Positions 43,831 through 55,318 of a stretch of DNA of 64,000 nucleotides are shown here, one piece after another (within the stretch, counting starts at the first letter, position 1; each line of letters opens with the position of its first letter). Made by a program: the position numbers and the translations under genes. Source of the stretch: Apoderus coryli (taxonomy: Eukaryota; Arthropoda; Insecta; Coleoptera; Attelabidae); the NCBI GenBank assembly GCA_911728435.2, contig OU452199.1:15882860-15946859 (forward strand), given 5' to 3'. Below the pieces are notes generated by a model. The model saw only the letters and a program-made list of their open reading frames with translations, ran no database searches and was not told the origin of the DNA.

Positions 43831-45235
43831 TATGAACTTACTAATTGAACTTACTCATCAATAACAATAATTGGTGTCAATGAGTATTATATAATTATCG
43901 ACAATAAATACACCAAATTATAATATTCACTTAAAGAAATTAAAAAGGGTAAAGACTTACCGATACGATAAAATATTAATAATAAGTATACAATATCTTT
44001 CAGATAGGCATAAACCAATAATTATTGCTTTCCTACAAGAGGACCTTAATTGTTGATTTTTGACCGGAAATACTTTCAGACAGTTTTAGAGACACATTCA
44101 CGGTTTTAACCATAAATTATAAACCTAAAATGTACGGTTTAGATATGTGAAATACAAGGTCTACTTGAACCTAGCCTAAATGTCGAAATAAGATCTGGCT
44201 AAAAATTAATTGGGAGGTCCTAGAGAGGATTTTGGTAGCAGCACAATTAAAATGTTACTTGATAGGTACATCCAGTAGTAGACTTCGGATTTGAAATTAC
44301 ATACAATGTAAATTTGACATACAATCAGTGTATTAAATGCTGCTTGTTGAGTACCTAACCTAGTTATAGGACTTGACCATTATTTAAAGTAAACTTGCAC
44401 TTGATGTTTTCAAGACTACCATGACTATAACGAAGATATAAGCCGCAACAAAGTCAGATATTTTATTACTTCCACATAAAGGGAATATGAACAAAATCGA
44501 ACAACGAAAATAACAAATTTAAGGCAGTACGTCTGGATATTTTTACAATAGGCCTTATATTTTGACATACCCAACATGGCTAAGAAATATTGACATATTG
44601 GATCACTGTATATACTTATGCCTATACTAATAAGCTCTCGAAAAACAAAGGCGCCAAATGGACTTTATATTACTTAGACCCACTTAAGTGGCCAATTGAA
44701 GATTTAATAACTGCTGTATGTGTGTTTGGTGATTGCTTTCGGTATATTATGCTTATCATAATATATTTGGTTAAAGGAATATTTCAAATTGACTATCCAT
44801 TAACCCCTTGCCTAAAAAACTATCTTCTTAACTCATGAACATTTCATAAATTTTACGACAATCTTATAATAGTCGAAAAATAGGCCACATTTTTCAAAAT
44901 TAATTATAGAAGTGACAAAGTATATTACATAACGTGCTGTAAATGATATTTTCCATGCGAGTGACTACCTTGGCAATAGTCTCGAGCGTGGAAAATTATT
45001 TACAGCTCGAGTTGTATACTATACCTACTTATTCTCCGACTTTGCTATAGGAGTTAACTTTAATAGAAATATCGATTAAATTTTTTATGTAATCGACTAT
45101 TTTGTTTACTTGTGATCTCTACTATAGAGAGATCCAAAAACATTTTTAATTTTGAAGGTTATGTTGTACAGAATTTGTACGGTACAGATGTTTGGTTGTA
45201 TTTCGTTTTTATTTGGCAACAAAGCTCGATATCGA
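43831..45235. other. No gene recognised
   Basis: AT-rich. It contains the imperfect hairpin listed separately at 44937-45005 and nothing else I can name. Confidence 0.45.
44937..45005. repeat. Imperfect 25-bp-stem hairpin
   Basis: CTGTAAAT..ATTTTCCA..GCGAG at 44937-44961 pairs with the inverse at 44981-45005, with small bulges and a 19-bp loop. It resembles in layout the hairpins near 41.5 kb. No gene lies within reach that it could obviously regulate. Confidence 0.5.
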
Positions 45236-45237
45236 TA

Positions 45238-45325
45238 TCTAAATAAGATTCCTCAAGGCATTGAAAGTAAGCGTTTGTTTCAACGATGACATTTTCATTC
45301 GATCCGAATCTCCTAGTACTTCTGC
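45238..45325 (-). pseudogene. Short mariner transposase C-terminal relic
   Basis: The plus strand reads TAAGATTCCTCAAGGC and GCGTTTGTTTCAACGATGAC, then CGAATCTCCTAGTAC. The same run occurs at about 48928-49012 inside the mariner pseudogene at 48848-49707, where it encodes the minus-strand tail after the WL.G.RF block. About 85 per cent identical by eye over 85 bp. Only this piece is present, without ends. Confidence 0.6.
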
Positions 45326-45575
45326 AGTTCAGCGATTGTGTTTATGTGATTTTGGAATAGCCTCTATCCAGAGCGGTTGAGAATTAAGTTAAACTATCAA
45401 CTATCAAACATCATTGGACATTCAATCCATCTCTAACGCTTGACTACAATATAATATAATAATGAAAAATAGGAATTAAACGTAAGCCTTTTAATGTGGA
45501 AGGTACACAATAACAATTATTAAAAACTTAAATAATAAAATGTTGCTATGTAGGATTGGTGGATTATAGATTATA

Positions 45576-46253
45576 CAAGGTGTTTCTAAAAAAGCTGGCC
45601 AAAATTTGTGAGCGAAGTGGGGACATCTAATCATGCATGAAAAAAACCTAAGTTGTAATTTTTCGAAAGGTCCTTATTTACAAAGATACAGGGTGCTAAA
45701 GATGACTACCTGAGGGCGATTTTTTTTTAAATATTTTCGAAACGAGTAAAAATGAATTACTGAAATACAGTTTGCTAACGAAAAGTTTTCCAAAATTTTA
45801 TTAATGCTTTGTACTAAGGACCAGTTTTCAAACTCGAATTTCTTGAAAACCTTTAAGTTTTTCGAGAAAAATGAAGTATGCCTTTTTTATGTAGAAAACT
45901 TTATTTTATCACATTTTTGACACAAAATGAATAAAAATCACAAGGAAAAAAAGTTAGGTGGTTATAACTAAGGCAAGGGCCCCCCCGTTTACCTGCCTAT
46001 AGTCATCCTTTTTTATTCAATTTCATGTCAGTTTACGACATTTAACTAGGTGAATAAATATGCTACATTTGGTTAATTCATCTTTACTCGTTTCGAAAAT
46101 ATTTCAAAAAAATTGTCCTCAGGCAGTCATCTTAAACACCCTGTATCTTTGGAAATAAGGACTTTTCGAAATCTTACAATTTAGGTTTTTTTCATGATTT
46201 AGATGTCCCCAATTCGCTCACAAATTTTGGCCAGCTTTTTTCGAAACACATTG
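45576..46253. mobile_element. 678-bp non-autonomous element with about 180-bp terminal repeats
   Basis: TA on both sides (45574-45575 and 46254-46255). The ends CAAGGTGTTTCTAAAAAAGC and its inverse (CAATGTGTTTCGAAAAAAGC) begin arms of about 183 bp: 45576-45758 and 46075-46253. Each arm also contains, about 110 bp in, a second end-like motif, ATACAGGGTG, facing the same way as the outer tip. The 316-bp centre has no coding content. By its tips and target it is Tc1/mariner-derived. Confidence 0.8.
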
Positions 46254-46461
46254 TATAGAAACCAAGTTCTCGAAAAACGTCAGTTTTGCCTATTTATGTG
46301 AAAGAAACAAACCGACAATTAAAATAACTCTGAAGATGCCTAAATAATAAGGCGCAACTTTGCCACCTTGTTCGTGATATTAATCCAGTCGCAGACAAAG
46401 TATTATTTTACTGTGTTTTATAATAAATAACTATTTATCCTTAGGTATTGCTCTATTTTAA

Positions 46462-47033
46462 CCCTAGAATACGGGATACTCGTAATTTTTACGACACTTG
46501 AAATACATCGTGATTTTTCAACAATTTTCGGTTAGTACATCAACCTGTCCACCTGCATACGTTTACATCTAGTGTTTAGCAAGATAGTTTAATAAGCAGT
46601 TGTGTTGAATTTTGTGTTTATAACAATATGTTGATATTTATTTCGTCAATTTTACGAAAGTCCTGTCGAAATCTTTGTCAAGATATAGCTTCAATTCTCA
46701 CAATATCGGTTGGAAATGCTTCAAAGAACTCTCAAGAAAAGAAAAACTTGGTTTTACTGCCCCAGCCAAGACCACCAACTACTGCAATGATTGTAAACAG
46801 GCAATTTGCGGAGAGCACCGAGAAAGTATTTGTACAGCATGTTCAGCAAAAATTACATAATTTGTTTACATTAAGCTGTTAATCTATTGTTTTGACAGTG
46901 TTATAAGTTTTAAGAGCAATTTTATAGATCTTGAATTAAAGTTTGTTCAACAAAAAACGCATTTTTTATTGAGTCGTAAATTTTACGATAGTCCTGTATT
47001 TACGTTTGGCAAACATAGTCCTGTATTCTAGGG
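46462..47033 (+). mobile_element. 572-bp piggyBac-type element with TTAA duplication
   Basis: TTAA directly flanks both sides (46458-46461 and 47034-47037). The ends are CCCTAGAATACGGGA and its inverse (CCCTAGAATACAGGA), in line with the CCC...GGG tips of piggyBac. The right side has a second, subterminal copy of TAGTCCTGTATT about 25 bp in (near 46988-47000). Inner matched blocks are GTCGTAAAATT-like at both sides. The inside keeps only a C-terminal scrap of transposase. Exact TTAA target sites make this one of the best-defined elements in the window. Confidence 0.9.
46675..46860 (+). pseudogene. piggyBac transposase C-terminal cysteine-rich domain
   Basis: A 61-residue open stretch, the last part of a piggyBac-like transposase. 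It ends with YCNDCKQAICGEH, then RESICTACSAKIT and TAA at 46858-46860. The spacing C-x2-C-x4-C-x2-H-x4-C-x2-C is that of the second half of the cross-brace zinc domain found at piggyBac C-termini, which in the family contributes to recognising the element's ends. The Asp triad and the rest of the roughly 550-600-residue protein are gone. There is no good in-frame ATG at the start, so translation is doubtful. Preservation of the zinc ligands could be chance or could reflect a recent internal deletion. Confidence 0.7.
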
Positions 47034-47037
47034 TTAA

Positions 47038-47831
47038 TAGCTCCTGTGTGTCTGACCTAACCAAAAAAACGTGTATATCCGCATATATACACCTACAACA
47101 GTATAGAAAACCTCTAGAAATTTAACTATAAGAAAGCATGGGTTGTTGGTAATAATACCTGAACTGCAAGACCAATGTCCGCTTGATTCCGCTTGTAATA
47201 ATTATTGCGAGCTTTCCCCTTTTAGCCGTTAAATAATATACTTATGTGCGGGTTATTATACTGTTAAAGTTTGCACTATTATAATACACAGGCGACTTGG
47301 TGACTATAATATTACTATTATTAATTGTTGGGTAAAAACTCATTATTCGAAATATTTTTTTAACAAAATTTTACTCTGTTGTTTGTGGGAAAATCTATTT
47401 GTTTGGTTTAACATTACTTGTACTATTTAACTTTAGATAAAAATAATAATTATACAAGGTTTACATATAAATTAAATAATTCACTACTTAGCAATGGAAA
47501 AAAGTAGGTGCGGCAAAAAAATGCAATATTTTTGCATAAATAATTCTTTGTCGGAGCCTCAGGCTAACTTATAAGAAAAACGCTGTATTATTTCATGGAC
47601 TTTATTATACGTTACCAAGTGAAAACTTCAGTGCACGATTATTAGTGTAATTCTAAGGATCAGAAAAAACAAAACATTAAATTCTGCCTGCTTGTTAAGT
47701 GTACAGTGTGTCCAAGATAAGGATATGATCTCGAAAATTGTAGGAGTTGCTGAATGTCAATTTTAGCCAAGCACTCAGTCAATTTCGCGTTAAATTAATA
47801 AATTAAATCAATAATCTAAACAACTCCCATT
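47038..47831. other. No gene recognised
   Basis: AT-rich. TACAGTGTGTCC near 47702 resembles a mariner end without a partner. Confidence 0.45.
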
Positions 47832-47905
47832 GTGAACGCTCTAAAAATTTTTTTTGAGATATAGACGGATATAACCATTTTGAAGTCCCCCGAGACGATT
47901 AAGAC
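47832..47905 (+). repeat. Dispersed repeat, copy 2 (first at 31659-31726)
   Basis: See the first copy: GAACGC, T-rich run, GAGATA, CGGATATAACCATTTTGAAG, GAGACGATTAAGA in the same order and orientation. Confidence 0.6.
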
Positions 47906-48791
47906 CATTTCCAGATCGAAGTATGTTTGTCTGTGTGTCTCTGTGTCACTTCAATCAATTGAGCTAAATTTTGGTAATTATATGAGTTTGGGCTAGTCCT
48001 AGGATGAACCCATTAGTGTTTGGTTAAAATCGCTTTAGCCCTGTATTAGCCTCTTTCTATAAAATTACAAAAAAACTTAATTATTTCAAACGACACACCC
48101 TGTATATTTATTGATTTTTGGGCACCTGTTGCTAATAATACCTTTCATATGACATGTATATGTCCTATACCTACCTTGGAATACTTTTTGAGCTATATTA
48201 TGTTCACTACATTACGAAAAAGGATAATAACTGGAAACATAATTACGCTATCATACTAAGGGTCTTTAGGGTAATTATAATTAGTAAAAACAATGGTATG
48301 GTCAATATAAAATAAAGTTGATATTGTTAACTCAAAATTGACACACCCTATATACTTTTTTATTGAAAATCAATAATACACACTAAATATGAATCAACCT
48401 TTTTTCTGTAAATCTTTTTGTTTTCGAGACCAGGGGGTAATTCCCTGTACCACTCACAAAACGTCCTTCGCCTTACGTCGTCGCCCTTAGTCCTTGGCAC
48501 ATAAGAAATTTGTACGGGTAATGTTTGTTCATACGCAAAATAAAATTTGCTGTAGATGTTGGCACTTATTTATTCCATATTTCTAAGTGAAGTAGGATTT
48601 TCCGCTACAGCTAACAATACATTATTTTCAGTTTCGCATTTGGGCGGTTTATATTTCTTGTAATAACTGACTTCTGAAATAAGCCATACTCTAATACATT
48701 GGCAACAATTCTTCCTAAGATCTTTTTGTTTCGTTGAACCATTTCAGGTTAACTATGCAAATACTTTTGTTCAGGTTAAAAAGCGACAAGA
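47906..48791. other. No gene; two mariner right-end motifs
   Basis: ACACACCCTGTATA near 48095 and ACACACCCTATATA near 48343 look like right-hand Tc1/mariner ends in the same orientation. No left ends pair with them. Confidence 0.4.
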
Positions 48792-48793
48792 TA

Positions 48794-49877
48794 CGAGGGT
48801 GGTTTGATAAGTCCATGACGTTTAAAGGACACTTTTTTGGCTGCACATTATTTTATTTTTCTACATCCTACTCCGTTTAGTTGGACACATTTAGTCCAAC
48901 GTGTTTCTAATTTTATTATTCCTTCTAAATAATAAGATTCCTCAAGGCCCTCAAAATAAGCGTTTGTTTCAACGATGACCCCTTCATTTGACCCGAATCT
49001 CCTACCGCCCAGCCATTTCTTCAGGTTTGGAAACAGGAATTAGTCGAATGGGGCTAAATCTGGAGAATATGGTGGATGAGGTGTTCGTAGCGCAATTGAT
49101 GAATATTTTGTATGTAGTGACACACACGTATACACCCGTCATTGTCCTGATGAAACTTCAAAACAGTGTCAAATCTGTCCGACAGCTAGCTGTGAATAAT
49201 ATTCGCCGGTGATCGCTTTACCCCTTTCAAGGTAAACGATATGAATGAGGCCGCGCGAATCCCAGAAGACTGTGACCATAACTTTGTTGGGCGATAGACT
49301 TATCTCAGCATTCTTCGGGGCACGTTCACCCGTAGAAACCCACTGTTTCGATTGTTGCTTGGTCTCTCGTGTGGTGTGAAGGATCGATGTGTCATTTACA
49401 GGAATGAAGCGGCGCCAAAAACGCGTTTGGAATTGCGGCTGAACATCCGGAAACACTCCTTCACATGGTTGTGTTTATGGTCGATCATATCCAAATATTC
49501 ATGCAAAATGTGATGCAACCGCTCAGTTGAGATGCCTAGAGCCTCAGCAATCTTCGATTGTCCAAAATCGACGATTTCTGGAGTAACCAATTCTTTTGGA
49601 CGAGCTGAACGTTGATCGTCACTTGTACTCGTGCGGCCACAACGATTGACAGTGCAGAGTCCCCATAGTATTCATCAAGCCTCTCCTTGTTTTCGGTAAT
49701 GGTCCATATTTTTGGAAATGAACGAGGTTAGCTGGTTTCAATGGCTATTAAACAAACTAGATGACGCAACTTTTACAATAGTCTATACCGAAAGGTGGCA
49801 GTTGGCGGGAGCAGTGTTGTCATTGAAGTTAGTGCGCGGCAAATTCAAAAAGTCACGGACTTATCAAAAAACCTTCG
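48794..49877 (-). mobile_element. Mariner element with both ends, degenerate gene
   Basis: 1084 bp between TA dinucleotides (48792-48793 and 49878-49879). The left end CGAGGGTGGTTTGATAAGTC and the right end, inverted, CGAAGGTTTTTTGATAAGTC, match over about 27 bp with three or four differences. The gene is on the minus strand. Confidence 0.85.
48848..49707 (-). pseudogene. Mariner (DD34D) transposase, many frameshifts
   Basis: The start ATG at 49705-49707 gives MDHYRKQGEA and then two stops. The next frame gives CGRTSTSDDQRSARPKELVT. It continues with IAEALGISTERLHHILHEYL (second helix-turn-helix) and a frame carrying LHTTRETKQQSKQW, GERAPKN, NKVMVTVFWDSRGLIHIVYL and KAITGEYYSQL. The GDETW block with the first Asp reads VNDTS. 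Toward the 3' end the second motif reads KFHQDND, then HHILQI in place of HPPYSPDLAP, so the third Asp is lost. The tail gives GWAVGDSGQMKGSSLKQT, and a stop at 48848-48850. The whole gene is traceable but broken throughout. The older relic at 45238-45325 is from the same family. Confidence 0.8.
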
Positions 49878-49879
49878 TA

Positions 49880-52504
49880 CAAACAACCTTCGTATTTAAA
49901 TTGCACATCTATTATTAAGCAAAATTGCAATTCTTGCTCTTTTTCAAGATTCATCCATATCTTGGACATACTGTATACCGAGAATTGAGTTATGACAATG
50001 TTAATTATTTCCATTTAAAATTCTTTAATTTATCTTTTGATCTATTCTATTCTCTTGATAGCAGATATATACAGGTTGTTCCAAAAAGGTTGTGCGAAAC
50101 AAGGAGGTTATGGGGTACTTTTGGTGAACAAGACCCCTAGTCAAAAATAAGCCGTTTTGGCTCTATAGTCATTTTTGCTTAAAAAGATGGGAGTAAAATG
50201 GGTTAATAGAGGCAAATTAATTTCTTGCGAAAAGGTTTATCTTCCTTTTAGACTATTGGTGATTAAGGTGTAATACATTAATTTTAATTATGGTTATAGA
50301 ATGATATTATGCATTAGTGTTTTTGTTTTTTTTTTTTTATTTTATGAACCCGTTTAGTTAATTTTCAAATTAATTTATTTTCTTTGGGTTGTGGGTTCGG
50401 AAATTATACGCTATTTCCTTTAATGCCATAAGATTATATTTGATCTAATACTTATTTGTAATTTTCATGTGTTAAAATTAATTTTCATATTGAGATACAA
50501 GGTACGTTTCGGCAATATCTTTTTTAATTTTTGCCTGAAAGCAATCCTTAAGGCAACATATACACAGGGGACAAACACACATAAACCCTATATCTATGAA
50601 GTTATGGATAACAACCCAAAGAAAATAAATTAATTTGATTATGCATTAGTCATCATTACTAATTTGACAAATTTGGCTTTATTCAGTCTTCCGTAACATG
50701 TATTGGCGATTATAGGACACAATTAGCCTTATGTCCATTAATTAATTTAAAATATATTTGCATACCGGTACCGATATAAAATTGTAAACGCATGCAACTA
50801 GTAGCTGGGATATTAGTCGTATATGCCTACATTATGTATCTTGTATTATTTTCCCATTGTTTAATGTTGGATAATTTATAACAACATATGAATAATTTTT
50901 AAAGCGTTTTGCAAATACCTTTTTCCATAGCCGTATGGCTGATGGTTTTCAAACTAATAAGGTATACATGTATAGTTTTTACCTTGTGTATCCTATTTTA
51001 GAACGCAATTTTTAACTTTCTTCTTCCATTGTTTGCGATTTAGTTTTATTAGTATTTATTTATATAAATCTCTGTTCAGTTGGTGATAAAAATATGTGTT
51101 TACCAAACAGTCACATGTATACTTCTTATACAATAGCGAAAATAAATAGGTATAGTATCGCTCTGAGCTTTGTTAAGCTTTCCTCATTAATATCTATCGG
51201 GTATGCTCTTATCTATGACACATAATATAATTAAACCGAGTGGATCGAAAAATGCTTAAAGTTTACCGTAGCATTGTATTTACATTTAGGAGTTAGGACT
51301 ATCTTAACAGGCTATAGTACCAAACATTTTAACTAATACTGCTGGATTTTAATTGAGAAATCAAGAAAACAGGAAAAAAATAGTTCTTTACTAATAATCG
51401 TGGCTAACAATTCTATGAGAGGATCGGAAATAAAAGGCTTCAAATGCACTTTTTATAAAAATGAGTTAAAATGGATATTCTTACAGCTAAAAGCTATTAT
51501 TCTTCTCATTTTTGTACTGAAGAACTGTAATGCTGATTATCTCAAAACAATCAAAAGTGCCCTCGAACCGTTTTACTTCTGACCCCCTCAATAGGTATAA
51601 TGATAAATTAGTATGAATAACATACTGCAACTTCTTTAATTACTTTTACTTTCTTGTAAGTTAAAGTAATTATTTTATGCAAGATCTTAAATTTCTGTAA
51701 CATTTTAAATTGGTAACAACAAACTTATTTATACTCTTCATTAGTCGCAATAAAAATCGTTTTATATTGTTGTTAACAGAGCATAATATCCCGTAATAAA
51801 AACAGTATAAAGTAATAAAAATATACAAAATTAGAAATTAAATTGCTCCCAAGTATGCCTATGTGTGAATATGGTTGTATCAAGAATTTGTGGAATCCAA
51901 TAGGACCTTGAAAGTGGCATGTCTGTAATAACATGATTTAATTGTTGAAAATCACACAAAGCTTTGATATGTTGTTAAACAGGGGTGGATCTAATCCCAG
52001 TCACAAGGTTAGAAACATGATTTTTTATGCATGTATTTCGACGTGTTTTGCACTTATAAACACATACACATGCACTGATGTACGTTTTCAAAAACATGAT
52101 CGTACTCAGGTGACGATTAAAAGCTCAAATGTGACCATCCTCAGAAGAGAGTTAAAAACTAAACTAAATAATAAACACAGAATTGAACTCGCTGGAATTT
52201 TAATTTATTTTTATTTGAGTACAATATATGCAGGGCGATTCCAATTTAATTGGGAAACTTCCCCAGCGGCTTATATGAAGAAAAGGCTATATAAATATAG
52301 GTCGGCTAAAACTGCGTCGTATTCAATCTGCAGGGCGTTAAAAGTTAATCGCTACTGATGATTTTTAAGATATTGCTCCGAAACGTTTATAGATAACATA
52401 CCAACATTTAATACAGTGCCTATATTATTCGTCTATTTTCCAAATAGAGGGCTTCCCGTCTCTCAGGTTTTTACTAATACAGTGCACGTTTTTGTGAAGT
52501 TGGA
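49880..52504. other. No gene; one solo mariner end and weak hammerhead-like relics
   Basis: TATACAGGTTGTTCCAAAAA near 50064 looks like a left mariner end without a partner. On the minus strand, 50525-50506 reads AAAGATATTGCCGAAAC, and plus-strand 52355-52384 reads CTGATGA, 16 bases, then CCGAAACG. Both resemble eroded Penelope-type hammerhead cores. The open stretch at 51942-52358 has no recognisable motif. Confidence 0.4.
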
Positions 52505-53050
52505 TTGCATAAAAATAATGAACTATTCCGAAATAATAATGATTATGCAATAATTAGGAAGCATGTGCAAGTTCTACAATTACTCGAAATTAACTGGCAG
52601 CTTAGCACACGTTTGCCGCCCAACAGCTTACTATCCCATCCCAGAGACCAATGTATGGTCAGGAAGACGTCACCAACCTGTATCATTTACAAGCAGTCAA
52701 AAAACTTCCAACCATAGCTAGATGATCCAGAAAGACGATTGGCATTTTGCTACTGGCCTTTAGCCCAAGTAATAATTATGATTTTCTAAAGAACATATTG
52801 TGGACCGATAGGGCTACTTTCCCACGAAATTCGCCGAGTCATTTCAGTATGAAATAAAAGTGAATGTTTGGGTAAAGTACCAATACGTTTGTATCAGGGG
52901 GCTGGATCCAGTTAGATAGGGCACTTCCACACTATGGAAGAGTATAGCTCAATAGAAACTATCCCGAACGTTAGATTGGCCGCTTAGGACCGGTCGCTTG
53001 ACCGCATAGGTCCCCAGATGCGATGAATTCAAACCGCATGTAGTGAAATA
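52505..53050 (+). pseudogene. Highly degenerate DD41D-type transposase
   Basis: From about 52719 one frame reads LDDPERRLAFCYWPLAQ, then in another frame ILWTDRATF (first catalytic Asp, normally TDEATF), then KVNVWVKY where NVWCGI is expected. Past 52915 a frame reads RALPHYGRV, then NYPER, a stop, IGRLGPVA, a stop, PHRSPDAMN. These match DGAPPHY...YPERWIGRRGPV.WPPRSPDL in this family. The second catalytic Asp reads as Arg and the third block has decayed. The part from 52505 to 52690 may be the N-terminal region but is not convincing. No ends were found. Confidence 0.6.
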
Positions 53051-53051
53051 A

Positions 53052-54035
53052 AACAACCCTGAACAATTATTATAAGTTCAACGCCTTAATTATTAGTTAA
53101 TATCTAAATAAAATCACGTTGCTTGTGGAATTGTATTCAGGTTTTTATGTTAAATTTTAACTAGGGTAGATTAGGCAGACATTTAGGCACATATTATTTT
53201 GACATTTTGATAGCTGTGATAATTACTTTTGATAGAAGAGACCTCCGTTTTACTCGTAAGTCGTCAAATGTCCCAACGGTCTACTTTAAATTTAATATTA
53301 TTGTTTCGGAACAATATAATAAGAATCATCATGAGCGCTTAACTTTTAACGCCCTGTATATCAAATACGACGCATTTGTCGAGCTATGTTTATATATACA
53401 TATTTTGATCCAATACAAGCGGTTGGTGAAGTTTCTCGATTAAAAGTTGAATCACTCTGTTCCTATATTTATTGTACTTTCATACAAGTAATAATTTTTT
53501 TATTCCGGTTCTGTTTAAGTATTACTAAGTCTCCTGATTTTGTTAGGCTAGACCATTAGGCACCTGCACTGAATCAATGATAAAAATAACGCAATATCTT
53601 GGAATAATACACGAGAAACTATTCGCTGATGTCTACATTGTAGTTGCAATCTCGTATTTTTATCAGGAGAAATATTTGTTTACGAAAAACGATGATAAAT
53701 TCGTATTTTATGCAGTTTAATTTTTGTGTTAACTAATGACATAAAAAAATAGTAATTATTATTATAAAAGTATTATGTATCATAGCTGTAATTGCGTTCT
53801 AAGTAATAGTATTGTGTAAGGAATTTCATGATTGGCATTTGAAATATATTCGTAAAATTTTAATACAAAAGTGTATCATTTTTATATGCTTCTAGTTTTT
53901 TGAAAACTCTTGTAGTTTAAATAAGCAGTTACCTAATCAAACAATCACTTATCTATCTGTGTTATGAAATGATATTCTATGATGCTGTTACAAAATACAC
54001 TCTATAAGTTTACATTCCAAAAAATAATCCATAAT
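53052..54035. other. No gene recognised
   Basis: AT-rich spacer. Confidence 0.5.
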
Positions 54036-54037
54036 TA

Positions 54038-55316
54038 CCGGGTCCGCCATCTAACGTTTTTTTTTTTCAACTAGTGCTTATTTCGTGAAGGGTAACACTT
54101 AGCTCATCTCTGATTTGACAGATAATTAGTTTTATCCTTCCGCTAAACGAATATGGTGGTGTATACGCTTGAACAACGCTGGGAAATATTGCGACATTAC
54201 TTTGAATATCATGGTAATGTTGCAGAATGTGTGCGAAAATTGCGTACGGATTTTGGAAGAAGAGAAGCACCGTCAGCTCCGTATGTTCGTTATCTCGTGA
54301 AAAAAGTGAAAGAAACTGGCATCCTCATCGATAAACCAAAGCGTGAAAAGCCAAAAACAGTGCATACACCCGAGAATATTGCTGCTGTGGCAGAAAGTGT
54401 GCGTGAACCGCCATCAACATCAATTCACCGTCGGTCTCAACAATTGAACATTTCGGAGACATCATTGAGACGAATTTTGCATAAAGACCTTGGTATGACG
54501 CCATACAAAGTCCAATTGGTTCAGGAGTTGAAGTCAATTGACCATCCAATGCGTTTTCGCTTCGCTCAGTGGGCCTGCGATCGACTTACAGAAGATGCCG
54601 ATTTTGCCAAAAAAATCATCTTTTCAGATGAAGCTCATTTTGATCTTGGTGGGTATGTAAACAAGCAAAATTGTCGCATTTGGGGCACAGAAAACCCGCA
54701 CGCATACAGTCACTGTTTGGTGTGGATTTTGGTCCGGAGGCATAATTGGGCCATTTTTCTTCGAAAATGAGCAAGGAGTGGCCGTTACAGTCAATGGCGA
54801 TCGTTATCGGGCCATGTTGAACGAATTTTTGTTCACAAAAATTGAAGAGGAGGATATTGGCAACATTTGGTTTCAACAGGACGGCGCTACGTGCCACACA
54901 GCCGAAGCTACACTCGATGTTTTGCGCCCTGTTTTTGAAGATCGCATTATCATCAGCCGCAGAGCTGATGTCGTTTGGCCACCTCGGAGCTGCGATTTGA
55001 CACCGTTGGACTATTATTTGTGGGGTGCCGTCAAAGATAAGTGTTACGCCGACAAGCCAGAGACAATTGACGCTTTAAAGGACAATATTCGTGAAGCCAT
55101 TGGTGAAATACAGCTGCACACAATCGATAATGTGCTTAAAAATTGGACCGATCGTGTAGGCTACTGCATGGCTAGCCGAGGCAGCCATTTGAATGAAATT
55201 ATTTGTCATTATTAACCGGAAGGATTGTACTTTCAAATAAAAAAAGAAATTTGAGAAAATATTCAGCAGTTTTTCTTTTATAGCATTTTCAAAAAAAAAA
55301 AGTTATCTGGCAGACA
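54038..55316 (+). mobile_element. Nearly complete mariner-like element
   Basis: About 1279 bp between TA dinucleotides (54036-54037 and 55317-55318). The ends share GTCCGCCATCTAAC and GTCTGCCAGATAAC (inverted), each followed by a long T run (A run on the right), so the inverted repeats are imperfect. One gene fills the interior. Boundaries are good to a few bases. Confidence 0.75.
54153..55215 (+). pseudogene. Mariner-like transposase with one frameshifting deletion
   Basis: Start ATG 54153-54155, MVVYTLEQRWEILRHYFEYH. First helix-turn-helix at about residues 1-55, second at about 90-125 (STSIHRRSQQLNISETSLRR, ILHKDLGM). First catalytic Asp in IIFSDEAHFDLGG. After ENPHAY (near 54706) some residues of the usual sequence are missing and the frame shifts; the continuation reads VTVWCGFWSGGIIGPFF, then VAVTVNGDRYRAMLNEFLF. 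Second catalytic Asp in WFQQDGATCH, third in WPPRSCDLTPLDYYLWG, 41 to 42 residues apart by my count. The tail CYADKPETIDALKDNI ends SRGSHLNEIICHY at TAA 55213-55215. Apart from that single deletion the gene is intact, including all three Asp. Not functional as it stands. The relics at 23961-24611 and 5173-5317 belong to this family. Confidence 0.9.
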
Positions 55317-55318
55317 TA

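Noticed and set aside
47702..48110. Pair of mariner-like ends considered as one MITE
   Set aside because: The left tip and right tip do not match beyond the generic ACA..GTGTC core, so they are not inverted repeats of one another.
51942..52358. Open stretch of 138 codons on the plus strand
   Set aside because: No recognisable motif, no convincing splice or start context. Length alone is not compelling in 64 kb read in six frames.
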